Shown: piece after piece, positions 27,138 through 35,757 of the stretch
Position numbering within the stretch: the stretch's first letter is position 1
How the letters are laid out: the number at the start of each line of letters is the position of its first letter
NCBI RefSeq assembly: GCF_020297485.1
Contig: NZ_JAIWZC010000001.1
Span: 4,712,001-4,776,000 of the forward strand
Source of the DNA: Enterocloster clostridioformis
GTDB lineage: Bacteria > Bacillota > Clostridia > Lachnospirales > Lachnospiraceae
Direction: 5' to 3'
DNA: 64,000 nucleotides
Translations under genes and position numbers: made by a program
Notes under the pieces: generated by a model
What the model was told of the DNA's origin: nothing
What the model saw: only the letters and a program-made list of their open reading frames with translations
Databases searched by the model: none

Positions 27138-27752
27138 TCAGAAGAAATATATCTTAATCAGTGCGCAGGATACAATGGCGACCAGAAGGGTCAGCATTTT
27201 CCATCCGGGTTTGCGCAGCGGGAAATTAATGATGAACAGCAGTCCCACTGTGAGGATGCAGATGTGAAGCTCTGACAGGAACCTGTGGCCCAGCAGGGGG
27301 CGCAGGGTGCAGAACAGGGGCAGAATAATGGCTATGGAGGTGATGGGAAGTCCCTGATAGTACTTGCGCGCTTCATCAGTCTCTTCCTGCCGCTTTTCCT
27401 CCATGACATTAAAAAATGCCAGACGGATGACACCTGCAATCAGATAGAATACCAGGATGGAGATGCCTGCCGGTCCCCGCATGCCGATGGAATAGCACAG
27501 TATCATGGGAAAAGCCCCAAAACAGACCACATCACAGAGAGAATCAATCTGGATTCCGAAGCGTTTTTCATCTTCAGTGCGGTCCTTTTTCATACGGGCC
27601 ACCTTGCCGTCGAACATGTCGCACAGACCGGAGAACGCCAGACAGAACAAAGCGTATTTTGCAAATCCCTGGAAGGTGAGAATCATGCCTATGGCCGAGG
27701 AAGCCAGTCCCAAATATGTCAATACAACCGTGTAGCTGTAAAATCCTATCAT
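27138..27752 (-). CDS. pssA: CDP-diacylglycerol-serine O-phosphatidyltransferase
   Basis: A 204-residue integral membrane enzyme making phosphatidylserine from CDP-diacylglycerol and L-serine. The CDP-alcohol phosphotransferase motif is present as DMFDGKVARM, then an inserted KDRTEDEKRF, then GIQIDSLCD. Several hydrophobic segments span the rest. The start at 27752 is the best supported choice; other in-frame starts lie 12 and 69 bases upstream. The upstream region is occupied by an IS110 element, which may have displaced the native promoter. The product is the substrate of the neighbouring decarboxylase. Confidence 0.9.
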   Translation of the reverse strand: MIGFYSYTVVLTYLGLASSAIGMILTFQGFAKYALFCLAFSGLCDMFDGKVARMKKDRTEDEKRFGIQIDSLCDVVCFGAFPMILCYSIGMRGPAGISILVFYLIAGVIRLAFFNVMEEKRQEETDEARKYYQGLPITSIAIILPLFCTLRPLLGHRFLSELHICILTVGLLFIINFPLRKPGWKMLTLLVAIVSCALIKIYFF

Positions 27753-27829
27753 AAAAACTCTCATTCCTTTCGCTTCGCTTAGGCACAAAACAGTTATGAA
27801 ATAGCAAGTTTGTGCTTCCACTATTTTAT

Positions 27830-28063
27830 TTTTGATGTTAAACTCTCCTCAGACAGATACACTACAGAGCACGGAGGAGGAAGTAGAATCGGTTCCTCCA
27901 TTTGGGATCAAGTCCGCATAAAAACATGTGTCGGCTGTCTTCTCAAGCACAAACCAGTGACGCCTTGAGCTCGTAACCTAATCATTGTCAAAGCAATTCC
28001 TTAGGTCTTTCTTTGCTGGACAGCCAGTCAATGTCTGTCTATTTTACTTAGGAGGGCTGTTTT
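27830..28063 (+). ncRNA. Non-coding left end of the IS110 element, candidate bridge RNA
   Basis: About 230 bases upstream of the transposase hold no gene but several hairpin-forming segments: GGAGGAA with TTCCTCC (near 27875-27900), CTCAAG with CTTGAG (near 27940-27970), and AAAGCAA with TTTGCT (near 27990-28018). In the IS110 group of IS110-family elements the region upstream of the recombinase encodes a bridge RNA whose loops pair with target and donor DNA. The element boundary and the loops are not determined here, so this is an inference from family and position. Confidence 0.4.
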
Positions 28064-29320
28064 ATGTTATCTATCAAACACTTTGTCTGCTGTGGCATGG
28101 ACGTTCACAAGAAATTTGTTGTCGCTACCATTGCTCTGACAGACTACAGGGGCGTTACTTCTTATGTTAAAAAGCGGTTCGCCACCTTCAATTCCGATCT
28201 TAATTCTTTGAAAAAATGGCTTCTTTCTTTCAATTGCACTGAGATCTGCCTCGAATCCACTGGTAAATACTGGATTCCAATTTTTAATATCCTGGAGGAT
28301 TCCTGTCACGTTGTCGTTGCTAACCCCAAGTATGTCAGGGCTATCAAAGGACAGAAAACCGATGACAAAGACTCCGCCTGGATTGCGGATCTGTTTAAAT
28401 TTGATATTGTTCCTTCCAGTTATATCCCCTGTAAGGAAATTCGCATGCTTCGGGAATTGTTCCGATACCGGCAGAAACTGATTGGCCACCGCAGCAGTGA
28501 GAAAAACCGGTTACAGAATGCTCTTACGGTTTCCAACATTGCCCTTGCATCCGTCCTCTCAGATACCTTTGGAAAATCAGCGACCGCCATCGTTGACTAT
28601 ATCCTGACCTGTGAGGTATTTGACCCCGAATACTGTAAATCCCTGCTTCTTAAAAAAGCAAAGGACAAGGCAGATGATGTTGTAACCTCCATAATCGGTT
28701 ATGAACTGCGCCGTGACCAATCCGTTAAGATTAAGGTCTGCAGAAAGCATTTCGATGAAATCAATGAGTGCGTCTCCACTCTCGAAGAAACGATTTCCGA
28801 CCTGGCTAAACCTTACCATAAATTTATCGAATTGGCTACTACAATTCCTGGAATTACAGAGCAGTCTGCCACCTTTATCATTGCTGAAATCGGGGTGGAT
28901 ATGGCGGTATTCAAATCCTCAAAACGTTTGTGCTCCTGGGCTGGGCTGGCTCCTGAAAATAACGAAAGTGCCGGTAAAAAGAAGAGCGTCCATGTTTCAA
29001 GAGCCGGGGTGTACTTAAAGCCTCTGCTGGTTCAGTGTGCAAATGCTGCCATCAAGAGTAAAAACCCTTACTTCAGATACAAATATGACCGTATAAAAAA
29101 ACGTCGTGGTCATAAACGGGCAATCATTGCCATTGCACGCATGGTGTTGACTTGCATTTACCACATGTTCCAAAAGCAGGAGGTATTTAATCCTGCCGAT
29201 ACGGATTATTCCGCTATTCCTGAAGAAATGTACCGGAAATTTCAGGAACAGTATGACAGAAATGCCATCAAACGTTTAGAGAAACGAGGCTATATGATTA
29301 CTCCTCCTGCTATGGCCTGA
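28064..29320 (+). CDS. IS110-family transposase (DEDD, RNA-guided recombinase type)
   Basis: A 418-residue transposase. The RuvC-like DEDD residues are visible in CGMDVHKKFVVATIA (Asp), ICLESTGKYW (Glu) and KTDDKDSAWIADL (Asp pair). The C-terminal transposase domain has TIPGITEQSATFIIAEIG and LCSWAGLAPENNESAGKKK, including the conserved serine region. The full family length and intact frame suggest a functional element. It lies between pssA and a two-component system. IS110 elements have no clear terminal inverted repeats, and I could not place the ends. Confidence 0.9.
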   Translation: MLSIKHFVCCGMDVHKKFVVATIALTDYRGVTSYVKKRFATFNSDLNSLKKWLLSFNCTEICLESTGKYWIPIFNILEDSCHVVVANPKYVRAIKGQKTDDKDSAWIADLFKFDIVPSSYIPCKEIRMLRELFRYRQKLIGHRSSEKNRLQNALTVSNIALASVLSDTFGKSATAIVDYILTCEVFDPEYCKSLLLKKAKDKADDVVTSIIGYELRRDQSVKIKVCRKHFDEINECVSTLEETISDLAKPYHKFIELATTIPGITEQSATFIIAEIGVDMAVFKSSKRLCSWAGLAPENNESAGKKKSVHVSRAGVYLKPLLVQCANAAIKSKNPYFRYKYDRIKKRRGHKRAIIAIARMVLTCIYHMFQKQEVFNPADTDYSAIPEEMYRKFQEQYDRNAIKRLEKRGYMITPPAMA

Positions 29321-29686
29321 TACCCTTTATTCCATAGGATCCTTTGGGGCGGCAGTTTACTGGTGCTCTTGTTAAGTTACGATTTTTTTTGATTTTTTCT
29401 TTCAACCTATATAACCCCAATCATTCGTCCTTTTGGTCCTTGCTTTATAAGGACAATATTATTATTATATCAGAAATCCAGGAGGAAACAAGGAAAAACA
29501 GGACTTTTGTTCATAAAATTTAGAAACCTTTTATAAACGAATATTAGTTATTGTGATATACTAGCAATAACGGATGACAGACTGTCTTTGTTTCCGGACG
29601 GAAGCGAGTACTGCATTGTATATGAAGCTTATACGATGCAGTACTCATAATGTCAGACCGTATCATAACAAAGGAGGATGGGGCTT
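29321..29686 (+). other. Region between the IS110 transposase and the sensor kinase
   Basis: The first part, to about 29450, is probably the right end of the IS110 element and is T-rich. From about 29520 the sequence is AT-rich with a possible -10 box (TATACT near 29558) for the two-component operon. An imperfect inverted repeat GAGTACTGCATTGTATA / TATACGATGCAGTACTC (about 29608-29648) sits in the leader of the kinase gene. No coding region is seen. Confidence 0.5.
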
Positions 29687-31207
29687 ATGAAACTGAGGAC
29701 CCGTCTTGCGGTGGCGTTTTTAACCATAACCATCGTTCCCATGCTGCTGTTTTATCTGCTGGTCCTTGCACTCAGCAATTATCAGACCAGGTCTTTCACC
29801 AAGGAATACGGACTTACGGAGCAGGTGGACCTGTTCTCAGGCAATTCCATGCAGATATTTAACCGTATTACCAAGCGCTCCCAGGAGGACATCAGGAATA
29901 TACTGGACAATGATCCGGGGCGCTACAATGATTTATCATATCTGGATAAGGTCAACGCTGAACTGAAAAGCCATTATGCATATCTGATCGTGCGAAAGGG
30001 CGATACTATCCTATACTGCGGTGACAGCAATAAAGACGCGGGGGAAGCCATATGCGCCCAGCTGCCCCGGTTTGATATGATGAAGGGCGATTTACAGGGC
30101 GGCATCTATCTGGACGGCGAGAGCCAGCACCTGATTAAGCAGATGGATTTCACCTTTCCGGACGGCCAGGAGGGAAGCGCTTTCATTATTTCCAATGTGG
30201 ATGACCTGATACCGGAAGTAAAATCCATGATAAGGGAAATGCTTATACTGGGAATCACCATTCTGGTGTTTGCGGGCATTGTGCTGACATTCTGGGTATA
30301 CCGGTCCATTCTCAGTCCGCTGAACAAGCTTCAGGAGGCTACGAAGAAGATTCGTGACGGAAACCTGGATTTCACACTGGATGTGGACGCGGATGATGAG
30401 ATAGGCCAGCTGTGCCAGGATTTTGAGGAGATGCGTATCCGGCTGAAGGAGAACGCGGAAGACAAGATACAGTATGACAAGGATAATAAGGAACTGATTA
30501 GCAATATTTCCCACGATTTGAAAACACCGATTACGGCTATCAAGGGATATGTGGAAGGCATACTGGACGGTGTGGCGTCTTCGCCGGAAAAGCTGGACAA
30601 ATACATCCGTACCATATACAATAAGTCTAATGATATGGACAGGCTGATTGACGAGCTGACCTTTTATTCCAAAATCGATACTAATAAGATTCCCTATACC
30701 TTCAGCAAGATCAACGTGGCCCAGTATTTCCGGGACTGTGTGGAGGAGGTTGGCCTGGATATGGAAGCCAGAGGGATTGAGCTGGGATATTTCAATTATG
30801 TGGATGAAGACGTGGTCATCATTGCCGATGCGGAGCAGATGAAGCGCGTTATGAATAATATTATCAGTAATTCCGTGAAATATCTGGATAAGAAAAAGGG
30901 TATTATCAATATTAGGATAAAGGACGTAGGAGATTTTATCCAGGTTGAAATAGAGGATAATGGCAAAGGCATAGCGGCAAAGGACCTGCCCAATATTTTT
31001 GACCGGTTCTACCGTACGGACTCCTCCCGCAATTCAGCTCAGGGAGGAAGCGGTATAGGTTTATCCATCGTGCGCAAGATTGTGGAGGACCACGGGGGAC
31101 GTATATGGGCCACCAGCAAGGAAGGAATCGGAACGGAGATTCATTTTGTTCTAAGAAAATATCAGGAGGTTTTACAGGATGAGCAAGATTCTAATCGTGG
31201 AAGATGA
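29687..31207 (+). CDS. Membrane sensor histidine kinase
   Basis: A 506-residue sensor kinase. Transmembrane helix 1 is about residues 8-30, an extracellular sensing domain follows to about residue 180, helix 2 is about 185-210, then a HAMP domain. The H-box is SNISHDLKTPITAIKGYVEG, the N-box MNNIISNSVKYLD, and the ATP-lid motifs DNGKGI and GGSGIGLSIV. It should autophosphorylate on the H-box histidine and pass phosphate to the response regulator encoded next, whose start lies inside this gene. The start at 29687 follows AAAGGAGG by nine bases. Confidence 0.93.
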   Translation: MKLRTRLAVAFLTITIVPMLLFYLLVLALSNYQTRSFTKEYGLTEQVDLFSGNSMQIFNRITKRSQEDIRNILDNDPGRYNDLSYLDKVNAELKSHYAYLIVRKGDTILYCGDSNKDAGEAICAQLPRFDMMKGDLQGGIYLDGESQHLIKQMDFTFPDGQEGSAFIISNVDDLIPEVKSMIREMLILGITILVFAGIVLTFWVYRSILSPLNKLQEATKKIRDGNLDFTLDVDADDEIGQLCQDFEEMRIRLKENAEDKIQYDKDNKELISNISHDLKTPITAIKGYVEGILDGVASSPEKLDKYIRTIYNKSNDMDRLIDELTFYSKIDTNKIPYTFSKINVAQYFRDCVEEVGLDMEARGIELGYFNYVDEDVVIIADAEQMKRVMNNIISNSVKYLDKKKGIINIRIKDVGDFIQVEIEDNGKGIAAKDLPNIFDRFYRTDSSRNSAQGGSGIGLSIVRKIVEDHGGRIWATSKEGIGTEIHFVLRKYQEVLQDEQDSNRGR

Positions 31208-31868
31208 GGAGAGCATAGCGGAGTTGGAGAAGGATTATCTGGAGCTGTCCGGCTTTGAGGTAGAGATTGAAAATGACGGAAGCTCCGGCCTGGATAAGGC
31301 GCTGACGGAAGACTATGATCTTTTGATTCTGGATCTGATGCTGCCCGGTACGGATGGATTTGAGATATGTAAAAGAGTGCGGGAAGTAAAGAACACGCCC
31401 ATCATTATGGTTTCAGCCAAAAAAGAGGACATTGACAAAATCCGCGGTCTGGGTCTGGGGGCAGATGATTATATCACCAAGCCATTCAGCCCAAGCGAGA
31501 TGGTGGCCAGGGTGAAGGCGCACATGGCCAGGTATGAGCGCCTCATTGGCAGCGGACAGCCGGCCAATGAGCTGATTGAAATCCGCGGTCTGAAGATTGA
31601 CAAGACGGCCCGGCGCGTGTGGGTCAACGGGGAGGAGAAAACCTTTACCACAAAGGAATTTGACCTTCTGACCTTCCTGGCCCAGAACCCTAACCATGTG
31701 TTTACCAAAGAGGAGCTGTTCAGCAGGATATGGGATATGGAGTCCATTGGGGACATTGCCACTGTAACGGTGCATATTAAGAAGATCCGCGAGAAGATAG
31801 AGTTTAACACGGCCAAACCGCAGTATATCGAAACGATATGGGGGGTTGGGTACCGGTTTAAGGTGTGA
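31179..31868 (+). CDS. OmpR/PhoB-family response regulator
   Basis: A 229-residue two-domain regulator. The receiver domain starts ILIVEDEESIAELE, has the phospho-acceptor Asp in LLILDLMLPG (about residue 52) and the conserved Lys in DDYITKPFSP. The C-terminal winged-helix DNA-binding domain is typical: TTKEFDLLTFLAQNPNHVFTKEELF and VTVHIKKIREKIE. It overlaps the kinase gene by 29 bases and is its cognate partner. Targets are unknown. Three bases after the stop begins the promoter of a putative small RNA. Confidence 0.95.
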   Translation: MSKILIVEDEESIAELEKDYLELSGFEVEIENDGSSGLDKALTEDYDLLILDLMLPGTDGFEICKRVREVKNTPIIMVSAKKEDIDKIRGLGLGADDYITKPFSPSEMVARVKAHMARYERLIGSGQPANELIEIRGLKIDKTARRVWVNGEEKTFTTKEFDLLTFLAQNPNHVFTKEELFSRIWDMESIGDIATVTVHIKKIREKIEFNTAKPQYIETIWGVGYRFKV

Positions 31869-31870
31869 TA

Positions 31871-31977
31871 TTGACGTTAAGCTTGATTTGGTGTAGAATA
31901 TTTTAGCAGGAAGTTAAGTATGTCCATTTGGACACAAAGCGAAATCCCGTGTATGCCAGTACACGGGATTTCTTTTT
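31871..31977 (+). ncRNA. Putative ~70-nt small RNA, copy A (promoter, hairpin, terminator)
   Basis: Directly after the response regulator stop lies a promoter, TTGACG (31871-31876) and TAGAAT (31894-31899), 17 bases apart. About 22 bases later comes a short perfect hairpin TGTCCATTTGGACA (31921-31934), then CAAAGCGAAA, then a perfect 13-bp terminator stem (GAAATCCCGTGTA / TACACGGGATTTC, 31941-31953 and 31960-31972) and a T run. The same arrangement is found after ppdK at 35039-35145. The hairpin and spacer are conserved while the terminator stem differs, suggesting a selected RNA rather than a repeat. It may alternatively be only the operon terminator with a decorated leader. Confidence 0.5.
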
Positions 31978-32378
31978 GGGCTGTATTTATGATTTCAGTC
32001 CGGCTGTTTTAAGGTCTCATGAAACAGGCCCGTGTCCTAAAAACCTGTAAGAGCTTACATGAGTGAAACGGAAGCCAATCCGGTTCGGCTTTTTGCACGA
32101 TGCAGGGCTATCCGAAAAGTTATGTACATACAACACTGCTGGTTCGCATATACGATTAAGCAACGGATATGTGAAAATGACAGAAAATGAAAGTACTTAC
32201 AGCGATTTTACCTTAAAATTTAACAAATTTTCACGGAAAAACTCTTTACTCGCGAAAACTTTGTGATATAATGAACGAGGTGGACGGACAAGACATGTAT
32301 ATTTGTTCCGTTCAGAATGAGAGGCATAAAACAGAGCGTAGAATGCCAGTCTACAAGAACATGAGGAGGAATTAACTT
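31978..32378 (+). other. Upstream region of ppdK with promoter
   Basis: About 400 bases with no gene. A promoter TTTACT (32245-32250) and TATAAT (32267-32272), 16 bases apart, precedes ppdK by about 105 bases, leaving a 100-base leader. A short hairpin AAGCC/GGCTT followed by T residues lies at 32072-32094 and could be a weak terminator. I recognise no riboswitch. AGGAGG stands eight bases before the ppdK start. Confidence 0.55.
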
Positions 32379-35009
32379 ATGGCAAAATGGGTTTATAAGT
32401 TCCACGAAGGCAGTGCGGCAATGAGAAACCTTCTTGGCGGCAAGGGCTGCAACTTAGCAGAGATGACAAACCTGGGAATGCCCATTCCACAGGGATTTAC
32501 TGTTACAACAGAGGCTTGTACCGAATATTATAACTGTGGCAAGCAGATTTCACAGGAAATTCAGGACCAGATTTTTGAGGCCATTACCTGGCTGGAAGGT
32601 ATCAATGGCAAGAAGTTTGGTGATACAGAGGATCCGTTACTGGTTTCCGTACGTTCCGGCGCACGTGCATCCATGCCTGGTATGATGGATACAATCCTGA
32701 ACCTGGGATTAAACGATGTTGCAGTCGAGGGATTTGCAAAGAAGACCGGCAACCCAAGATTTGCTTACGATTCCTACCGCAGATTCATCCAGATGTATTC
32801 TGACGTTGTTATGGAAGTTCCAAAGTCCTATTTCGAGAAAATCATCGATGAGATGAAAGAAGCAAAGGGCGTACATTTTGATACAGATCTGACTGCTGAT
32901 GATTTAAAAGAGCTGGCAGCAAAATTCAAGGCTGTTTACAAGGATGCCATGAATGGCGAGGAATTCCCGCAGAATCCTACCGAACAGCTGATGGGCGCTG
33001 TTAAGGCTGTGTTCCGTTCCTGGGACAACCCACGTGCCATCGTATACCGCCGTATGAACGATATCCCTGGCGACTGGGGTACTGCTGTTAACGTTCAGAC
33101 CATGGTATTCGGAAATAAGGGCGAGACCTCCGGTACAGGTGTTGCGTTTACACGTAACCCATCCACCGGTGCAAAGGGAATCTACGGCGAGTACCTGATT
33201 AACGCACAGGGCGAGGACGTGGTTGCAGGTGTCCGTACACCACAGCCAATCTCCAAACTGGCAGAGGACCTTCCGGAGTGCTATAAGGAATTTATGGATC
33301 TGGCTATAAAGCTGGAGAACCATTTCCGCGATATGCAGGATATGGAGTTTACCATTGAGGAAGGCAAGCTGTACTTCTTACAGACACGTAACGGCAAGAG
33401 GACTGCTCCGGCAGCCATCCAGATTGCCTGCGATTTAGTAGATGAAGGCATGATTACCCCGGAAGAGGCTGTATGCAGAATCGAGGCTAAGTCCTTAGAC
33501 CAGCTGCTGCATCCCACCTTTGTTCCGGAAGCACTGAAGGCCGGCGAAGTAATCGGAAGCGCGCTTCCTGCATCTCCTGGCGCTGCAGCCGGCAAGGTGT
33601 ACTTTACAGCTGACGAGGCTAAGGATGCCGGCAAGGGCGGCAGAGGCGAGAGAGTTATCCTGGTTCGTCTGGAGACATCCCCAGAGGATATTGAGGGCAT
33701 GCACGCAGCACAGGGTATCCTGACTGTCCGCGGCGGTATGACCAGCCATGCAGCAGTTGTTGCACGTGGCATGGGAACCTGCTGTGTATCCGGCTGCGGC
33801 GAGATTAAGATTGACGAAGAGGCTAAGGTATTTGAACTTGGCGGACATACATTCCATGAGGGGGATTACATTTCCCTGGATGGTTCTACAGGAAAGATCT
33901 ACAAGGGCGACATCGCTACACAGGAAGCTACTGTAAGCGGTAACTTTGAGCGCATCATGAAGTGGGCTGACCAGTTCAGAACCCTGCGTGTACGCACCAA
34001 CGCAGATACCCCTGCAGATACCCTGAACGCGGTTAAGCTGGGCGCCGAGGGTATCGGTCTCTGCCGTACAGAGCATATGTTCTTTGAAGCAGAGAGAATT
34101 CCGAAGATTCGTAAGATGATTCTGTCCGAGACAGTTGAGCAGAGAGAAGAAGCATTAAACGAGCTGATTCCATTCCAGAAGGGCGACTTCAAGGCCATGT
34201 ACAAGGCTCTGGAGGGAAGACCTATGACCATTCGTTACCTGGATCCGCCTCTGCATGAGTTTGTTCCCACCGATCCGGAGGACATCAAGGCTCTGGCTGA
34301 TGATATGGGAATGACAGTTGAGGCTGTTAACGCCAAGTGTGCTGAACTCCATGAGTTCAACCCAATGATGGGTCACCGTGGATGCCGTCTGGCTGTTACT
34401 TATCCGGAAATCGCTAAGATGCAGACAAGGGCTGTCATGGAAGCTGCAATCGAGGTTAAGGAAGAGTGCGGATATGACATTGTTCCTGAGATTATGATTC
34501 CATTAGTTGGCGAGAAGAAAGAGCTTAAGTACGTCAAGGACGTAGTGGTTGAGACTGCTGAACTGGTTAAGAAGGAGATGAACTCCGATATCCAATACCA
34601 CATTGGTACCATGATTGAGATTCCGAGAGCAGCCCTGACTGCTGACAAGGTTGCAGAAGAAGCGGACTTCTTCTCATTCGGAACCAATGACCTTACACAG
34701 ATGACCTTCGGCTTCTCACGTGACGATGCCGGCAAGTTCCTGGATTCCTACTACAAGGCTAAGATTTACGAGTCTGACCCATTTGCAAGACTGGATCAGG
34801 AAGGTGTTGGACAGCTGGTTAAGATGGCTGTTGAGAAGGGACGTTCCACAAAGGCAGACCTGAAGTGCGGTATCTGCGGCGAGCACGGCGGAGATCCTTC
34901 ATCTGTAGAGTTCTGCCACAAGATTGGACTGAACTATGTATCCTGTTCTCCATTCCGCGTTCCGATTGCACGTCTGGCAGCTGCACAGGCGGCATTAAAC
35001 AATAAGTAA
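32379..35009 (+). CDS. ppdK: Pyruvate, phosphate dikinase
   Basis: An 876-residue enzyme interconverting pyruvate, ATP and phosphate with phosphoenolpyruvate, AMP and pyrophosphate; in anaerobes it serves glycolysis and PEP supply. The N-terminal ATP-grasp part begins GGKGCNLAEMTNLGMPIPQGF. The swivelling phosphohistidine domain shows GGMTSHAAVVARGMGTCCVSG, with the catalytic His in TSHA. The C-terminal PEP/pyruvate barrel includes GLCRTEHMF, MGHRGCRLA, FGTNDLTQM and CGICGEHGGD. Length is normal for the family. Codon use is noticeably biased, in keeping with high expression. A second vestige of its last eight codons is found at 55371. Confidence 0.97.
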   Translation: MAKWVYKFHEGSAAMRNLLGGKGCNLAEMTNLGMPIPQGFTVTTEACTEYYNCGKQISQEIQDQIFEAITWLEGINGKKFGDTEDPLLVSVRSGARASMPGMMDTILNLGLNDVAVEGFAKKTGNPRFAYDSYRRFIQMYSDVVMEVPKSYFEKIIDEMKEAKGVHFDTDLTADDLKELAAKFKAVYKDAMNGEEFPQNPTEQLMGAVKAVFRSWDNPRAIVYRRMNDIPGDWGTAVNVQTMVFGNKGETSGTGVAFTRNPSTGAKGIYGEYLINAQGEDVVAGVRTPQPISKLAEDLPECYKEFMDLAIKLENHFRDMQDMEFTIEEGKLYFLQTRNGKRTAPAAIQIACDLVDEGMITPEEAVCRIEAKSLDQLLHPTFVPEALKAGEVIGSALPASPGAAAGKVYFTADEAKDAGKGGRGERVILVRLETSPEDIEGMHAAQGILTVRGGMTSHAAVVARGMGTCCVSGCGEIKIDEEAKVFELGGHTFHEGDYISLDGSTGKIYKGDIATQEATVSGNFERIMKWADQFRTLRVRTNADTPADTLNAVKLGAEGIGLCRTEHMFFEAERIPKIRKMILSETVEQREEALNELIPFQKGDFKAMYKALEGRPMTIRYLDPPLHEFVPTDPEDIKALADDMGMTVEAVNAKCAELHEFNPMMGHRGCRLAVTYPEIAKMQTRAVMEAAIEVKEECGYDIVPEIMIPLVGEKKELKYVKDVVVETAELVKKEMNSDIQYHIGTMIEIPRAALTADKVAEEADFFSFGTNDLTQMTFGFSRDDAGKFLDSYYKAKIYESDPFARLDQEGVGQLVKMAVEKGRSTKADLKCGICGEHGGDPSSVEFCHKIGLNYVSCSPFRVPIARLAAAQAALNNK

Positions 35010-35038
35010 GCGGCCGTTTGTTCGGTTGAAAAGTATAC

Positions 35039-35145
35039 TTGATTATTAAGAAGTGTTTGATATAATAAAATCAGGCAAAAGAAATCAGATGTCCATGTGG
35101 GCACAAAACGAAAACCCCAGAGCAGCTACGCTGGGGTTTTCTTTT
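35039..35145 (+). ncRNA. Putative ~70-nt small RNA, copy B (promoter, hairpin, terminator)
   Basis: Thirty bases after ppdK stands a promoter, TTGATT (35039-35044) and a perfect TATAAT (35061-35066), 16 bases apart. The predicted RNA starts near 35073, contains the hairpin TGTCCATGTGGGCA (35090-35103, one G-U pair), the spacer CAAAACGAAA and an 11-bp terminator GAAAACCCCAG / CTGGGGTTTTC (35110-35120 and 35131-35141) with a T run. It has the same layout as copy A at 31871-31977. The terminator presumably also ends the ppdK mRNA. Confidence 0.5.
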
Positions 35146-35147
35146 GA

Positions 35148-35300
35148 TGTCATTGGCAAATATAGAGCCAGCGCCCAGGAGGTCGGAGGCGGAACTGGAC
35201 ATGGTAGCGGAGATGATCCCGGCAAACAGCAGGCCGCAGCTCAGGGCATGTATGGTGTTGATGGCCAGAACCGGCAGGGGATGGTGGGGATAAATGCATA
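35148..35300 (-). pseudogene. Fragment of a sodium/solute symporter (SSS family) gene
   Basis: The minus strand encodes LPVLAINTIHALSCGLLFAG, then IISATMSSSASDLLGAGS, then IFANDI. This matches the conserved region of PutP-type sodium/solute symporters where a helix is followed by the MSS/MST motif. Just upstream, in a different frame, reads NFIYAFIPTIPC, so a frameshift is also present. Only about 50 codons of a normally 500-codon gene remain. It directly abuts the ppdK terminator on one side and a LarA fragment on the other. Confidence 0.6.
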
Positions 35301-35304
35301 GATA

Positions 35305-35755
35305 AAGTTCACCTGCGTGTCGGCCATGGGAAGCCATGGGGGCGCTGCGGCAGAGGGACAGCTGGAGGTGCTGGCAAGCTATGATATTACCCCGGAAACC
35401 ATGGGATGCCCGATCCGCTCCTCCATGGAGGTGGTGGAGCTTGGGGTTTCTGAGAGAGGCAGACGGGTGCTTATTGACAGGAATGCATATGAAGCGGACG
35501 GCATTATCATATCCTGCAGGCTTAAGCCCCACAATGCGTTTAGCGGAGCTTATAATGCGTTTAGCGGAGCTTATGAGAGCGGGCCATGCAAAATGATGAC
35601 AGTGGGCCTTGGCAAGCAGGAAGGCGCCAGCATTGTGCACAACGATGGAATGGATGTGATTGCTGAAAACATTCCCACCATGGCCAGTGTGGTGCTGGAA
35701 AAGGCAAAGATATTGCTTGCAATCCCATGCATGGAAAATGCATATGATGAGACCG
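35305..35755 (+). pseudogene. Fragment of a LarA-like (DUF2088) gene
   Basis: The plus strand encodes SAMGSHGGAAAEGQLEVL, then ITPETMGCPIRSSMEVVELG, AYEADGIIISCRLKPH, CKMMTVGLGKQEGA and MENAYDET. This is the N-terminal half pattern of LarA-like nickel-dependent racemase family proteins. Neither the N-terminal start nor the C-terminal half is present. A 21-bp tandem duplication (35533-35574) repeats seven residues at the normally fixed HxAFxGxYESG segment. The fragment joins a CTP synthase fragment in the opposite orientation near 35756. Confidence 0.65.
35533..35574 (+). repeat. 21-bp tandem duplication within the LarA-like fragment
   Basis: Two exact, adjacent copies of a 21-base unit starting AATGCGTTTAGCGGAG duplicate seven codons (NAFSGAY) in frame. 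No other copies were noticed. Confidence 0.9.
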
Positions 35756-35757
35756 AT

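Noticed and set aside
31978..32378. Riboswitch or T-box in the long ppdK leader
   Set aside because: The predicted transcript leader is only about 100 bases and shows no recognisable conserved core or terminator/antiterminator pair.
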